Assembly (NCBI RefSeq): GCF_018873765.1
Contig: NC_057919.1
Location: 60,735,484-60,799,483 of the forward strand
Length of the DNA stretch: 64,000 bases
Direction of reading: 5' to 3'
Origin: Telopea speciosissima
Taxonomy: Eukaryota > Streptophyta > Magnoliopsida > Proteales > Proteaceae
The position numbers and the translations under genes are program-made. This document shows positions 1 through 10,067 of this stretch, one piece after another; the stretch's first letter is position 1; each line of letters starts with the position of its first letter. Under the pieces are notes generated by a model. That model searched no databases. It was given only the letters and a program-made list of their open reading frames with translations, and had not been told where the DNA came from.

Positions 1-1305
1 TGCCGGTTTCACAAAGACACGGGGCCTGACACCGAGGATTGCAGACAGTTGAAAAGGGAGATCGAGAATATGATTAAGGATGGGCACCTGGGGAGATACG
101 TAGATAAAAGGAAGGAGTACCGACCCGACCACAAAGAGGGAGGCTGAGAAGGGCGAAGAGAAGAGCGTAGAGATCATCAAAGGGAGGAGAAAAGGCCTGA
201 AAGAGAAAAAGAAAGAGTAGTCGAGAAGCGTCCTGAGCCCAGCAGGGAGACAGGACAATCAAGCAGACCATTGGCAGCTTCCATCTTGATGATCCTAGGT
301 GGCCCAGGGCAGGAGTCTGTTAGAAAGGCGAAGACGCATGCAAGGTTTATTGGTGTGGCCGAGACGACCAAAAAAGTCGCAAGATCTGACCCAACCATAA
401 CCTTCAAAGGAGAAGACATGGAAGGAATCAGTTGGTCACATGATGACGCCATTGTGCTGCAGATGATAATACGGGACCGACCCGTCCATCAAATTCTGGT
501 CGATACTAGAGCTTCAGTTGACCTGCTATCGTATCAGGCCTTCAAACAGTTTGGTTTGGGGGACGAAAGCCTCACTCCGGATGGGACAAGCCTTTATGGG
601 TTCTCGAGTGCTGCAGCAAGGATCGAAGGAAGCATAAGAATGCCAGTAATCGCAGGGGAGTACCCTAACGAAGTCACCGTCGAAGTAAATTTCATGGTGG
701 TAAGGAAAGTCTCGGCCTTCAATCCTATCTTGGGCAGGCCAGCCTTGAACACCCTAGGGGCCGTGGTATCAACTAAGCATTTGAAAATAAAATTTTCAAC
801 CCCCAACGGAGTGGGAGAATGCCGAACCAACAAAAAAAAGTCGAGAGAATGCTACGCAACCTTCGTAAAAAACAAGTGCAACTGTGGAGGCATGGCCTTG
901 GCCATCGAAGTACCCGACCATAGAAATGAGCTCGTAACCTTGAGAGGGGAGCAAGTTGAAGAAATTATTCCAATCCCAATCTATGTGGGACACCCGGACC
1001 GAACTGTGTAGATCGGGAGTCAGTTGGAGGGAGAAAGGACCAAAATGGTGGCATTCTTAAGGGCGAACGTGGACGTTTTCGCCTGGTCAGTAACAGACAT
1101 GCCAGGGATCCCCAGAAGTATCGCAGAGCACCGACTCAACATCAACCCAAAAAGTAGGCCGATGCAGCGAAAGAGGAGAAACTTCACCTCAGCGAGGGTG
1201 CTGGTCATAGAGGTCGAGGAGAAACCAGACCGGATACCTAACATATTCACCCAGAACTCAGGTCGAGAATATGACCTCAAGACGGTTCGACCCAGCCGGA
1301 AGTAG
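1..1305 (+). mobile_element. Ty3/gypsy retrotransposon remnant (gag end, protease, start of RT)
   Basis: One reading frame (frame of base 1) carries the C-terminal gag tail, the aspartic protease region and the beginning of reverse transcriptase of a Tat/Athila-like Ty3/gypsy polyprotein. The frame is broken by in-frame stops at 145-147 (TGA) and 1009-1011 (TAG). The protease core reads ILVDTRASVDLL, so the Gly of the usual DTGAS active-site motif is Arg, which should inactivate it. The segment around 1070-1180 (DVFAWSVTDMPGI, then HRLNINP) is the conserved lead-in to gypsy RT. After about 1300 the RT stops abruptly and LTR-like sequence follows, so most of pol is deleted. The element enters from beyond the left edge of the window. 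Family assignment is from motif memory; lineage is uncertain. Confidence 0.85.
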
Positions 1306-1309
1306 GAAT

Positions 1310-1700
1310 GGTTAACTAACCTAACCCAACTAACGACCTCGGTCAGGTCAAGGTCACGCCTTCAGCATGACTACTATCACTATTTCGGCATGACCCTAGG
1401 CATTACATGTGTCGACTAGAAGTCATGCCACCTAGGATTACATGGAATCAATTTTATCATCTAGGATCAAGCAAAGTTCGGATATCATCTAGGACCTCGA
1501 ACCTATAAATAGACACACCTAATCCAGGTAAGGGGACTCCAATCACTCCTTTTTCCTCAAGTTCTTTAGCTTGGGAATATTATCTGTTGTTGGGTCTGAC
1601 TTAGGCATCGGAGTGTACTAACCGGCTCAGGCCGGCACTTCCTTGTCTTTTGTTGTTTGCCTGTGCAGGTTGACCCGACCAGATATACCGCAGTTCCAGT
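1310..1700 (+). repeat. Probable LTR of the gypsy remnant
   Basis: This non-coding stretch directly follows the truncated RT. It contains a TATA-box-like TATAAATA near 1504, followed by a C/T-rich leader, as expected for the promoter part of an LTR. Its borders cannot be fixed because the partner LTR lies outside the window. Confidence 0.4.
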
Positions 1701-1770
1701 CAGGCAATTTTAAAATTGAATAACTATATTTAAATAATACCCAAAAATAATGAAATTGAAACTAGGCCTA

Positions 1771-2170
1771 CAACAGGGTTGGATTGGGCTAGGCCTTTTA
1801 ATCCTACCCTAACCCGCCTTTAGGGCGGGTTGGGCTGATCTTGATTGGCTATGACCATGGGGGAAAGAGAGATGTATGGGCTGGCCAAGCTGGGAAGAAG
1901 AAGAAGAAGAGAAAGAAGAGGAGGAAGAAGAAGAATAACAACAACAAAAAAAAAGAAGAAAGAATAGGAAGAAGAAGACAAGGTTGGGTGAGGCCAGGCT
2001 GGGCTCAGCCCGAGCCTCAACCTCGACCCGGCTTGGCCTTGACTCAGGGCTTGAAATTCCCAACCCTGACCCGCCCTCAGGGCTAAGGTACCTCAACCCA
2101 AGTCCTCTTCGGGCTCAGGGCAATCCAGGGCAGGCTCGGGCCGTCAAGGCCAAACTTGCACCGCTAATTG
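1771..2170. repeat. Low-complexity repeat with GGGCGGGTTGGG blocks and a GAA-rich core
   Basis: CCCGCC/GGGCGGG blocks lie on both sides (near 1810 and near 2070-2090, in opposite orientation) of a purine stretch rich in GAAGAA (1896-1980). Short ORFs here are translations of the simple repeat. It looks like a dispersed, partly inverted repeat; I cannot assign a family. Confidence 0.4.
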
Positions 2171-2882
2171 AAACACAAGCATAATAATATAAAAATCTGA
2201 GGTGCATTTCTATGGGGTGCCAACTGCTTGGAGAGAACTGTTTCCTATGAGGTCCTGTATGATGAGTCGGTGTCAATTAGATTAGGGATACATTTATTTT
2301 AGACAAACTCAATCTTGATAGTAGATGCAACAGCCAAGCATATAAGAAAATATAGTATTTGATCAACAACTCAAGAACCAATAGAACTGAATGACTGAAG
2401 AAGAGAATAAGATCTTGAGATTTCTTGAAGAAACCATGGATTTGATCAAGTAACGAATAAAGAAAGTGCAGACACAAATTGTGACTCAAAGGAAGATTTA
2501 AGAGCTATTAATAGATTCATTGACCAAGACGAAAAATCTATTTAGTGGGAAAAAGACTGTTGAACCATCATGATTAGACTGTGTTTGGTATGCATTTTTT
2601 AAATGTTTTCTAAGTCAATTTCGCATTCTCAGGCGATAAAAACAACTAACATTGACAGATGTAACAGGGAGCAGTTTTACTACTTCACTATGACTTACCT
2701 TTTTTTTTTATATTGATATTTACTTGACTTACTTGACTTCTTAAATTTACTAGGACTTGGTCATAATAGAATCCCCATCTACTTATCACTAAAAACGACT
2801 TAACTGTAAACAAAGAAATCTTTTACCCAAAAAAAACAAAAACTGTAAACAAAGAAATCCTGATTCTAAAAGGATTGACATT
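2171..2882. other. Intergenic, nothing recognised
   Basis: AT-rich DNA between the repeat block and the MITE. No coding potential, RNA gene or clear promoter element was seen. Confidence 0.4.
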
Positions 2883-2887
2883 AAAAC

Positions 2888-3277
2888 AAGGGTAAATTAC
2901 ACGTCATCCCCTGATTTTCAAACTAAACTCAAATCATCCCTTGGTTTTTGAAAATACTCATCCGTCCCCTTCTACAATAATGGTGTTAGTCTGTTGTTAG
3001 TTATTAGTGTGAAAGGACTATTTTACCCTTGTATTAAAACATTAGAATTAAATTTACAATACTACCCTTCAAAATCTATGTTTGGATGTCAAGGGTAGTC
3101 TAGGGATTTAAATTTATTTAATTGGCTGACATCATCACTTAATAGCATAAAACTAACGATAGGGACTAATTTATCATATTGGGGTCTAATATAGTGGGTG
3201 ATTTGAGTATTTTCAAAAGCCAGGAGGTGATTTGAGTTTCATTTAAAAATCAGGGGGTGGATGTGTAATTTACCCTT
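2888..3277. mobile_element. MITE with AAGGGTAAATTACAC ends
   Basis: The element begins AAGGGTAAATTACAC and ends with the inverted form GTGTAATTTACCCTT (one base differs). The inverted similarity continues inward: 'cccctgattttcaaac' on the left mirrors the 'aaaaatcagggggtgg' region on the right. It is flanked on both sides by AAAAC (2883-2887 and 3278-3282), consistent with a target-site duplication. It has no coding capacity. Elements with this terminus are common in plants; the superfamily is not certain from the sequence alone. It sits about 340 bp upstream of the WDR12 start codon and may lie in that promoter. Confidence 0.75.
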
Positions 3278-3619
3278 AAAACAATCAAGATCCCTTTACG
3301 GAACTCCTATATTCTCAGAATTTGTTTCTGGCACATAGATTGTTCCAATTTCTAAGCCTTAAAATGTTTCTGGGCCAAGTTTCTGTTCCAGGTATTAACC
3401 CATTCGATTCCCGATTCTTGAAACCTTGTTCAACCCTACATCGAGTTAGCGAAAACCCTAATAAAGAAAACTGGAATGAAGTACCAGTTCTCTATTTCCT
3501 CTGTCCGTCCGATTGCTTTTTGGATCAAATAGGTGAAGATACTCTCTGCTGCTCGGAGAGGCAAAAGGGTTTATCACTTATCAGTGGTTTTTGGACACTT
3601 TTCATCTTCTCTTTCCATA

Positions 3620-6600
3620 ATGATGGGGTTTAACGGAGATGTAGCAGAATCATCAAGGCGGGTTCAGGTCCGCTTTGTGTCGAAGCTCAAGCCGCCTATG
3701 AGAGTTCCGCCATCTTCTATTGCAATCCCCTCCAACCTCACCAGGATGGGCCTATCTGCTGTTGTCAATAATCTTATCAAAGCTGGTAATTTTCATTTTG
3801 TATGCATTTCCCTTATGGGTTCATTGACTTATAGTAATCACTTCCTCTTTGATTATGTATTATGGGTGTCTTTTCCTACTGCTGCTGCCATTTTCTGTGT
3901 TGGAATTCATGTGTGGGCTGGTTCTTGTAAGTTCATAGAATTTTTGTTGCAGTAGCCTTGTCTCTTTTGGATCACAAAAATTTGATATTATTTTCCTGCC
4001 ACATGTGATTATCAGAAAGTTCTGATTGGGAACCTCAACCTTTTGATTTTCTCATTGATGGTGAGCTGGTTCGGATGCCACTTGAACAGTTTCTCCTTGC
4101 CAAGGGCATTTCTGCGGTAATTGCATTCTATACATGTTGATTCTTAATCTGTCATCAAGTATACAAGTTATGTCACCCACATATCTCTTAATCTATTATT
4201 GTCAAATAGTTTGAAAATTACTAGTCATGCACTGTTTTAAAATGGGCGTACCCAGTGCACGAGGCTCCCGCCACTACGGGGTCTGGGGAGGGTCATAATG
4301 TACACAGCCTTACCCCTGCAAAGAGGCTGCTTTAACCCGTGACCACTTAGTCACAATGGAGCAACCTTTACCATTGCACCAAGGCCCGACCTATAGTCAT
4401 GCTCTGTTTTACTGGGAATTTTTTGTTTGAAAGCAGAAATATTAGAAATTTCCTTTTTATTTATTGCCTTTGCTCTATTGGGTATCCAACCAGTGATTTA
4501 CCAGGGCATGGTTCGAGTGTGGTATTTGACATTTCATGTGGCTTAGATTCTCTCTGCTTCTAACTCATACACGGAATTATTTATGTATGTTACAGGAGAA
4601 GATTCTTGAAATTGAATACATAAGGGTTGTGGCACCACGAAAGCAGGAGGAACCATGTTTACATGATGATTGGGTCAGTGCAGTTGATGGTTCTAATCCT
4701 AGGTATGCATGTCCATGTTATTAAGAAGAGAAAGAAAATGCAATTTAATCCTTCTGGTTTTATAGTTACCTGCTTTAACTGAAAATATTTCTGTATTTGT
4801 TTCTGATTAGAGGCTCAACCACTTCATCCTTAATTCATGATGTTATTTTCTTTCAACTTAATAATGGAAGGAGGAAGAGGGGGGGGGGGGGTTGAGGGAC
4901 ATTCTTTACTTTTGTCTTGCTATAAAAAATTTCTGGCAGGAAGTCAGAAGTATTATCCTTTGTGATCCCTGAAATAGTAGCCCATGGTTTTCTGATAATT
5001 TCTAATCGGTACATTTTGTTGAAGTTTTCAATTCTAAAGGCCACACTAACATGTATCATCTTACAGGTTCATATTAACTGGGTGCTATGACAGTTTTGCA
5101 AGGTAATGCTTGAACAAGATTTTATCTTATAATCTTTAAGAGTACATCCTCAATTTATTTGTTCATTTATTTCATTTGACTACTTTCTTCGTCATAAGGA
5201 TCTCATGTTTGAAGAGTGTTTGTATGTTACATTACAGCTTATACTTTTTCCAGGGTATGGAAAGCTGGTCGGTCGTGTACACATATATTAGAGGGACATG
5301 GTGATCCAGTTACTTCTGTAACTATTGTCAATCAAAAAGGTATGATGAGAGGTGAGATGGTTATCCTCTCACGTATTGACATTTCCCTTGCCAAGAAATC
5401 CACCTCAGTGGATTCCGATTTGTGATTGCTGCTTAATATTGCATGGTTAGAATATCTTCACTCTTGCTGACCAAACAAAAGAGAGATTGCATGGTAGATT
5501 TCTTCCTCATTTCTTGTGAATACACATTTAAAGTCACAGGAAACAATGTTGCATATGGGTAATTGAGTCCCTTGAACATGGACTAGAGAGAATGTATATA
5601 ACCGTTGATTCTTAGGCTAATGGCTTGTTCATTTCGTTATTGGGTCTTGCACGTGATTTCTACTGGTCCTTAATGTAAATTGGCTGTCTAAAACCAGCCA
5701 CAGGTGTAGGGATTCTTCCCTACACCAGCATGAATAGCCATCGGGTAGGTGTAGAGGAATCCCTACACCAGCAGTACAAATTGTGGGCTGAGTTAGGATT
5801 TTAATTTTGTTATTTGTTAAGTCAGTTTTTATTGAGTTGTAATTCTAATTAGGATTCCTAGTGCAAATTTGAATCCTAGTTAGAAGTCCTAGGTAGTATT
5901 CCTATTTCAATTATGAGTCCTAGTTAAGTTGTGAGTCATAGTTAGAGTTTGAATTCTGTCCAGCCATAAGGCTATATATTGTAAGAGCTCTTGAGAGCCT
6001 CCCACGATTTATGAAAAAGAAAATTGTTTTGATACATTCCACTATCCTGAGATAGGCTGTGAAGATGGGGCTGAGATAACCTTCACTAGTTCACTGTTTT
6101 TCTCCTTCGAGTGCATCCAAATCTGTTCGAGTTTGCTACTGCCAATTGGTTGAAGTTTCATAGCTCAGTTGTTCAGATCTGCTATCAGTTCAGGGATCCA
6201 TCCGACAACAAGTATATAATCCCCATCCCCAAACCCTTCTGATCCTAATCCTCTAAACCAAACCCTAACATCCCTCCATCTCCAAACATCAATTGCATAA
6301 CCTAAAACGTGCCCAGCCTGAATCCACCATCAGAAACAGTCCAAACTTGGACTGAAGCTCCCTCTCACTGTTAGGGAAACTTGATCCAAGCCCCTGCCCA
6401 CAATACCCATTATAAACCCTAGATTCCTACATTATTCTCCTTTCAAAAACCCGAAACCCTAAACCTAATTTACCATCTACTCAAGTTTACACATTTAACT
6501 CCATTAGAACATCTCAGGACCTACGCTAGATTGTTCCCCTACATCGTCTACCATAATCCATCCATCAAACTCTAGACCTATTCAAATCCTAACCCTAATT

Positions 6601-9518
6601 TCACTATTTACCTAATTCTGCACTAGCCGATTCCATTAAATCCTAGCAGATCCTGGTTCTGGTTCTAGTTGGCCTTATCCCCACCTAGGATTACATTAGT
6701 CCTGTAATCAAATTTTTTGTTCATTGTATTTTCTTGTCTTAATATTTTAAGCCTAGTTGAGCAAGCAATAGTATTTCTTATCTGAAGAAGCTGAATGGAA
6801 GAAGGATCTAACGCATCTTAAGAAAATAGCAGACAATTCAATTCTTTGGCTCTGGAACCTTCTTGATATCCAGTCTACTGATCATATTAGATCATTTTCT
6901 TTACACTGCCTCAGTATCTCTTGAATGTTGAAATGCACCTGGTCTCAAGAGGCTTGAGGTCTTTTTTGCAGAATACGCAACTTTTCTAGGTCTATGAAAC
7001 TGGGTTCCGTCAGGGTTGGTGCCTTAGCAATTTCTAAATGCATGAACTGTATGTGTGAATGTGTGTTTTCATGAGCAATCTTTATCTGTATTTGATCATT
7101 AATTTGGTAATGCTGTGCTTTCACAGTTACTGAGGATGTTACCAACATATGTGTAGCCACAGCTTCAAAAGATCGGACATTAAGGTTGTGGAAGGTAAAT
7201 AAGATAAGCTGTTGGTGTTGACTTTGATTCGGAATTTTGTTGCCTGATATCTCTTTTAACCCCCCCCCCCCCCCTTCCAAAAAAAAAAAGTTTGATGTAG
7301 ATGAGGTCCTCGATCATCCTACGAAGGTTAGAGCCTTTAAAATCCTCAATGGGCACAAATCGTCTGTACAAACTGTTGCGGCTCAGACGTCTGGAGATAT
7401 GGTCTGATAATTCTGACCCATCCTTTCTATGTCAATGATAATGTGCTTGTAATTGATCCAGAGGGTAGTTATATGTTCTTTTACTATTTTTTGTTAAATT
7501 CACTGTAGGTATGTTCTGGTTCTTGGGATTGTACTATCAATTTATGGCAGACAGATGAGTCTGATGCAGAAAGTGATCTAGTTTCAATAAAAAAGAGAAA
7601 AGTGGGAAGCAAGAGAGAAGAATTGCAGTCAGAGGTATTCATTATTTTATTATCTAAAAATAGCAAAGATTTGATATTTTCATCAATGCTCCTGCTCTTG
7701 CTTGTCCAAAAAAAATTAGATTTTCCTTGGAGATGATCTTTGCACACTTGCATTCTAGGAAACTGTTAGGTGGCAAATCTGCCTCAGAAGGAACACCCTT
7801 GAAAGTCTTCCTTGTGGTACATTATTATGCTTACATACTACTCTCTATGTTATATTGCATTTTTTTGGAGGCTTCTTGATGAACGAAATTAGAATAAACT
7901 ATTAGTTCATTTACAAGGGAGAATTGTGTGGTGGATATTCCTTTTGCGTATAGTTTAGAGCCTTAAAAAGGAGTGGACTGGTAGAATAATGTAGGGTAGG
8001 TTACAGATCTGTTACAGATCATAAATATTTTTTTATACAACATTTATGAAGTCAGCACTTAAGTATTTAATCTTTTACACCGGTTTTTTATTTCAGTTTT
8101 TTTTGGTTTGTTTTTTATGTTGTCTTCACTTATTTTTCATTATGACAGTGCTATTTGTAGAATAATAGTGACTTTTAATGGTGTTCAGGGGGAGGCTGTA
8201 TCCACACTTGTGGGACATACACAATGTGTATCTTCTGTTGTCTGGCCAGAACGGGAAACTATATATTCTGCGTCATGGGATCATTCTGTTAGAAAGTGGG
8301 ATTTTGAAACAGGCAAATCCTCGAACATTGTAAGTTTGATATCCTTATTTTGGCCTTTCTTGCAGTTGAAAACATAAGTTCTGATGCAATATTAGATGAG
8401 ACTGGGATTCTGGGTCACCCAAATGGAGTTAGCTATCTAGATGCTAGTTTAGGAATACCAACAAATAGTCTATTGGTGCTTGGTTTGGGAACTTGATATT
8501 TTTATGAGAAAATGTAGCCCTTTGGCCTTTTACAATCTTATTTAAGTCAGTCCTTCATTATAGAATGCCTTATCAGGGAACTTTTTCTTTGAATTGATAT
8601 ACTTTGGTTGTATTTGATATTTTGTACTACAGTTGTCCTGAGTTCCCACTAGTTTGCATGGACCAAAGTTTGGCATGAATCATGTATCTGTTTCTTGAAT
8701 GAGTTACTATTAAATTATGGGGCTGCATAAATGAGATAGTAAACATTCTTTTTGATGCAACCAATATGCTGGTGGGGACTTTCATTCAGCAAATTCTTCT
8801 TTGGATAGCTAAGTCAGAAGATCAACATGTTTTAATGATGTTAATCATCAAATATACAAGGTCTTAGTCCTACCAAGTCATTCAGTTGAATGGTCTGAAG
8901 AGAAGGTCTCCTCATCAGTGGTTGTGCTCACCACCAAGCTAGCTGGGCATATCAAGTGATTATGATTGCTGCCCAGCCTGGCTGATATTTGGCTAGCCGA
9001 TTATGTAATTCACTGATTGACCTACCTACCTGTGTGCCGCATGGAGTGTAAGGAGGCATTAAATACCATGCCAACATATTGCATTGGGCTTAACTGGGCA
9101 TTAGAGAATTGCAATTATAATCTATAACATACAATAATAAAAATATTCACCAGAGAAATAATTCACTGGAGAGTTTTAATATTCAACCTTCTCTACGTAG
9201 TTCTGTGGGAAAGCCCTCAACTGCCTTGATGTTGGAGGTGAAAGTTCTGCACTTAACATTGGGCTTAACTGAGCATTAGAGAATTGCATTTATAATCTAT
9301 AACATAGAATAATAAAAATATTCACCAGAGAAATAATTCACTGGGGAGTTTTAATATTCAACATTCTCTACGTAGTTCTGTGGGAAAGCCCTCAACTGCC
9401 TTGATGTTGGAGGTGAAGGTTCTGCACTTATTGCTGCTGGTGGTTCCGACCCTGTCCTTAGGATATGGGATCCTCGAAAACCAGGTCAGTTACTCAGTTG
9501 AAAGAAGAACAAGTATTT

Positions 9519-9559
<41 letters not shown>

Positions 9560-10067
9560 AACACATTCTTTACATCTCAATTAAAAAAGTGTTCTATGCA
9601 GGAAGTTCTGCTCCCATCTTTCAGTTCTCATCTCACTCCTCTTGGATCACGGCTTGCAAGTGGCACAAAAGATCATGGTTTCATTTGGTTTCTGCGTCTT
9701 ATGATGGGAAGTTGATGTTATGGGATTTAAGAACTGCGGTATTGTCTCCATCCTATAAGTTTATATTGATTCTGTACTAAAGATGTTTCAGGTGTGTGGG
9801 CTAATTTTACCTTTCTTTGATGTCCAATCAAAACACCTTTTTGATTCAGTGGCCGCTGACAGTACTAAACTCACATAATGACAAGGTACATATTTTTTTC
9901 CATGTGTGTTCCTTCATTGATCATGTGCACAGGCTGCTATTTTCTCTAACATTGGTGCCTACACTAAAACACAGGTGCTTTGTGCTGACTGGTGGAAAGG
10001 TGATAGTGTAGTCAGCGGTGGAGCAGACTCCGAACTTTGCATTTCTTCTGAAATTCCTTTTGAGTGA
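3620..10067 (+). CDS. WDR12: Ribosome biogenesis protein WDR12 homolog (13 exons)
   Basis: Exons: 3620-3785, 4016-4116, 4596-4702, 5067-5102, 5254-5339, 7127-7194, 7291-7401, 7509-7634, 8189-8329, 9376-9484, 9602-9738, 9850-9885, 9975-10067. All have GT..AG borders and phases join to an open 438-residue protein, close to the usual family length. Residues about 15-80 form the NLE/ubiquitin-like domain (RVQVRFVSKLKPPM at the start), which in this family contacts the Midasin/Rea1 ATPase. WD40 repeats fill about 110-435; blades end in RLWK, NLWQ, RKWD, RIWD and MLWD. A basic KKRKV (253-257) in the loop after blade NLWQ may be a nuclear signal. WDR12 joins PES and BOP1 in the nucleolar PeBoW complex for 60S maturation. 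The acceptor of exon 7 follows an odd C15/A-rich tract. A GTATGG just after the stop (10069) could be a 3' UTR donor. A tandem duplication lies before exon 10. Confidence 0.95.
4240..4393 (-). mobile_element. Au-type SINE in WDR12 intron 2
   Basis: Read on the minus strand it starts with a tRNA-like head (GGGCCTTGGTGCAATGGTAA, box A region). It continues through a GTGGTCACGGGTT box-B-like stretch and ends in the characteristic CACTGGGTACGCCC tail. This matches the plant Au SINE family as I remember it. The region after box B is shortened, so part of the internal promoter is missing. It is bounded by an 18-bp duplication, TAGTCATGCNCTGTTTTA, at 4222-4239 and 4394-4411 with one mismatch, which documents retroposition. 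Confidence 0.88.
5690..6200 (+). repeat. LTR-like sequence in WDR12 intron 5
   Basis: This part of the 1.8 kb intron 5 has near-inverted GGTGTAGGGATTC / GGAATCCCTACACC blocks (5702-5770). They are followed by repeated 'agtcctag' motifs and a GGCTATATATTGTAAGAG segment that looks like an LTR TATA/R region. No protein-coding TE sequence or TSD was found, so this is only a suggestion of a solo LTR. The rest of the intron (6200-7100) shows nothing recognisable. Confidence 0.3.
9082..9430 (+). repeat. 175-bp tandem duplication spanning an intron 9 / exon 10 boundary
   Basis: Copy 1 (9082-9256) and copy 2 (9257-9430) share the sequence from CATTGGGCTTAACTG to GTTCTGCACTTA with a few substitutions. 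Each copy contains the TACGTAG splice acceptor and the first 50-odd bases of exon 10. Only copy 2 continues into the real exon. Copy 1 is a decoy 5' end of the exon. Confidence 0.93.
9519..9560. repeat. (CT)n(AC)n microsatellite
   Basis: About 11 CT units run directly into about 9 AC units in WDR12 intron 10, just upstream of the exon 11 acceptor. Confidence 0.9.

Noticed and set aside
1809-2184. Several overlapping ORFs rich in Lys/Arg or Ser
   Set aside because: They are translations of GAA/TTC simple sequence.
6230-6700. AACCCTA-like words suggesting interstitial telomere repeats
   Set aside because: The words are irregular and mixed with other C/T-rich text; no tandem TTTAGGG array.
9200-9270. 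An additional WDR12 exon
   Set aside because: It is the duplicated start of exon 10 and reads into a stop after about 24 codons; the complete exon is at 9376-9484.
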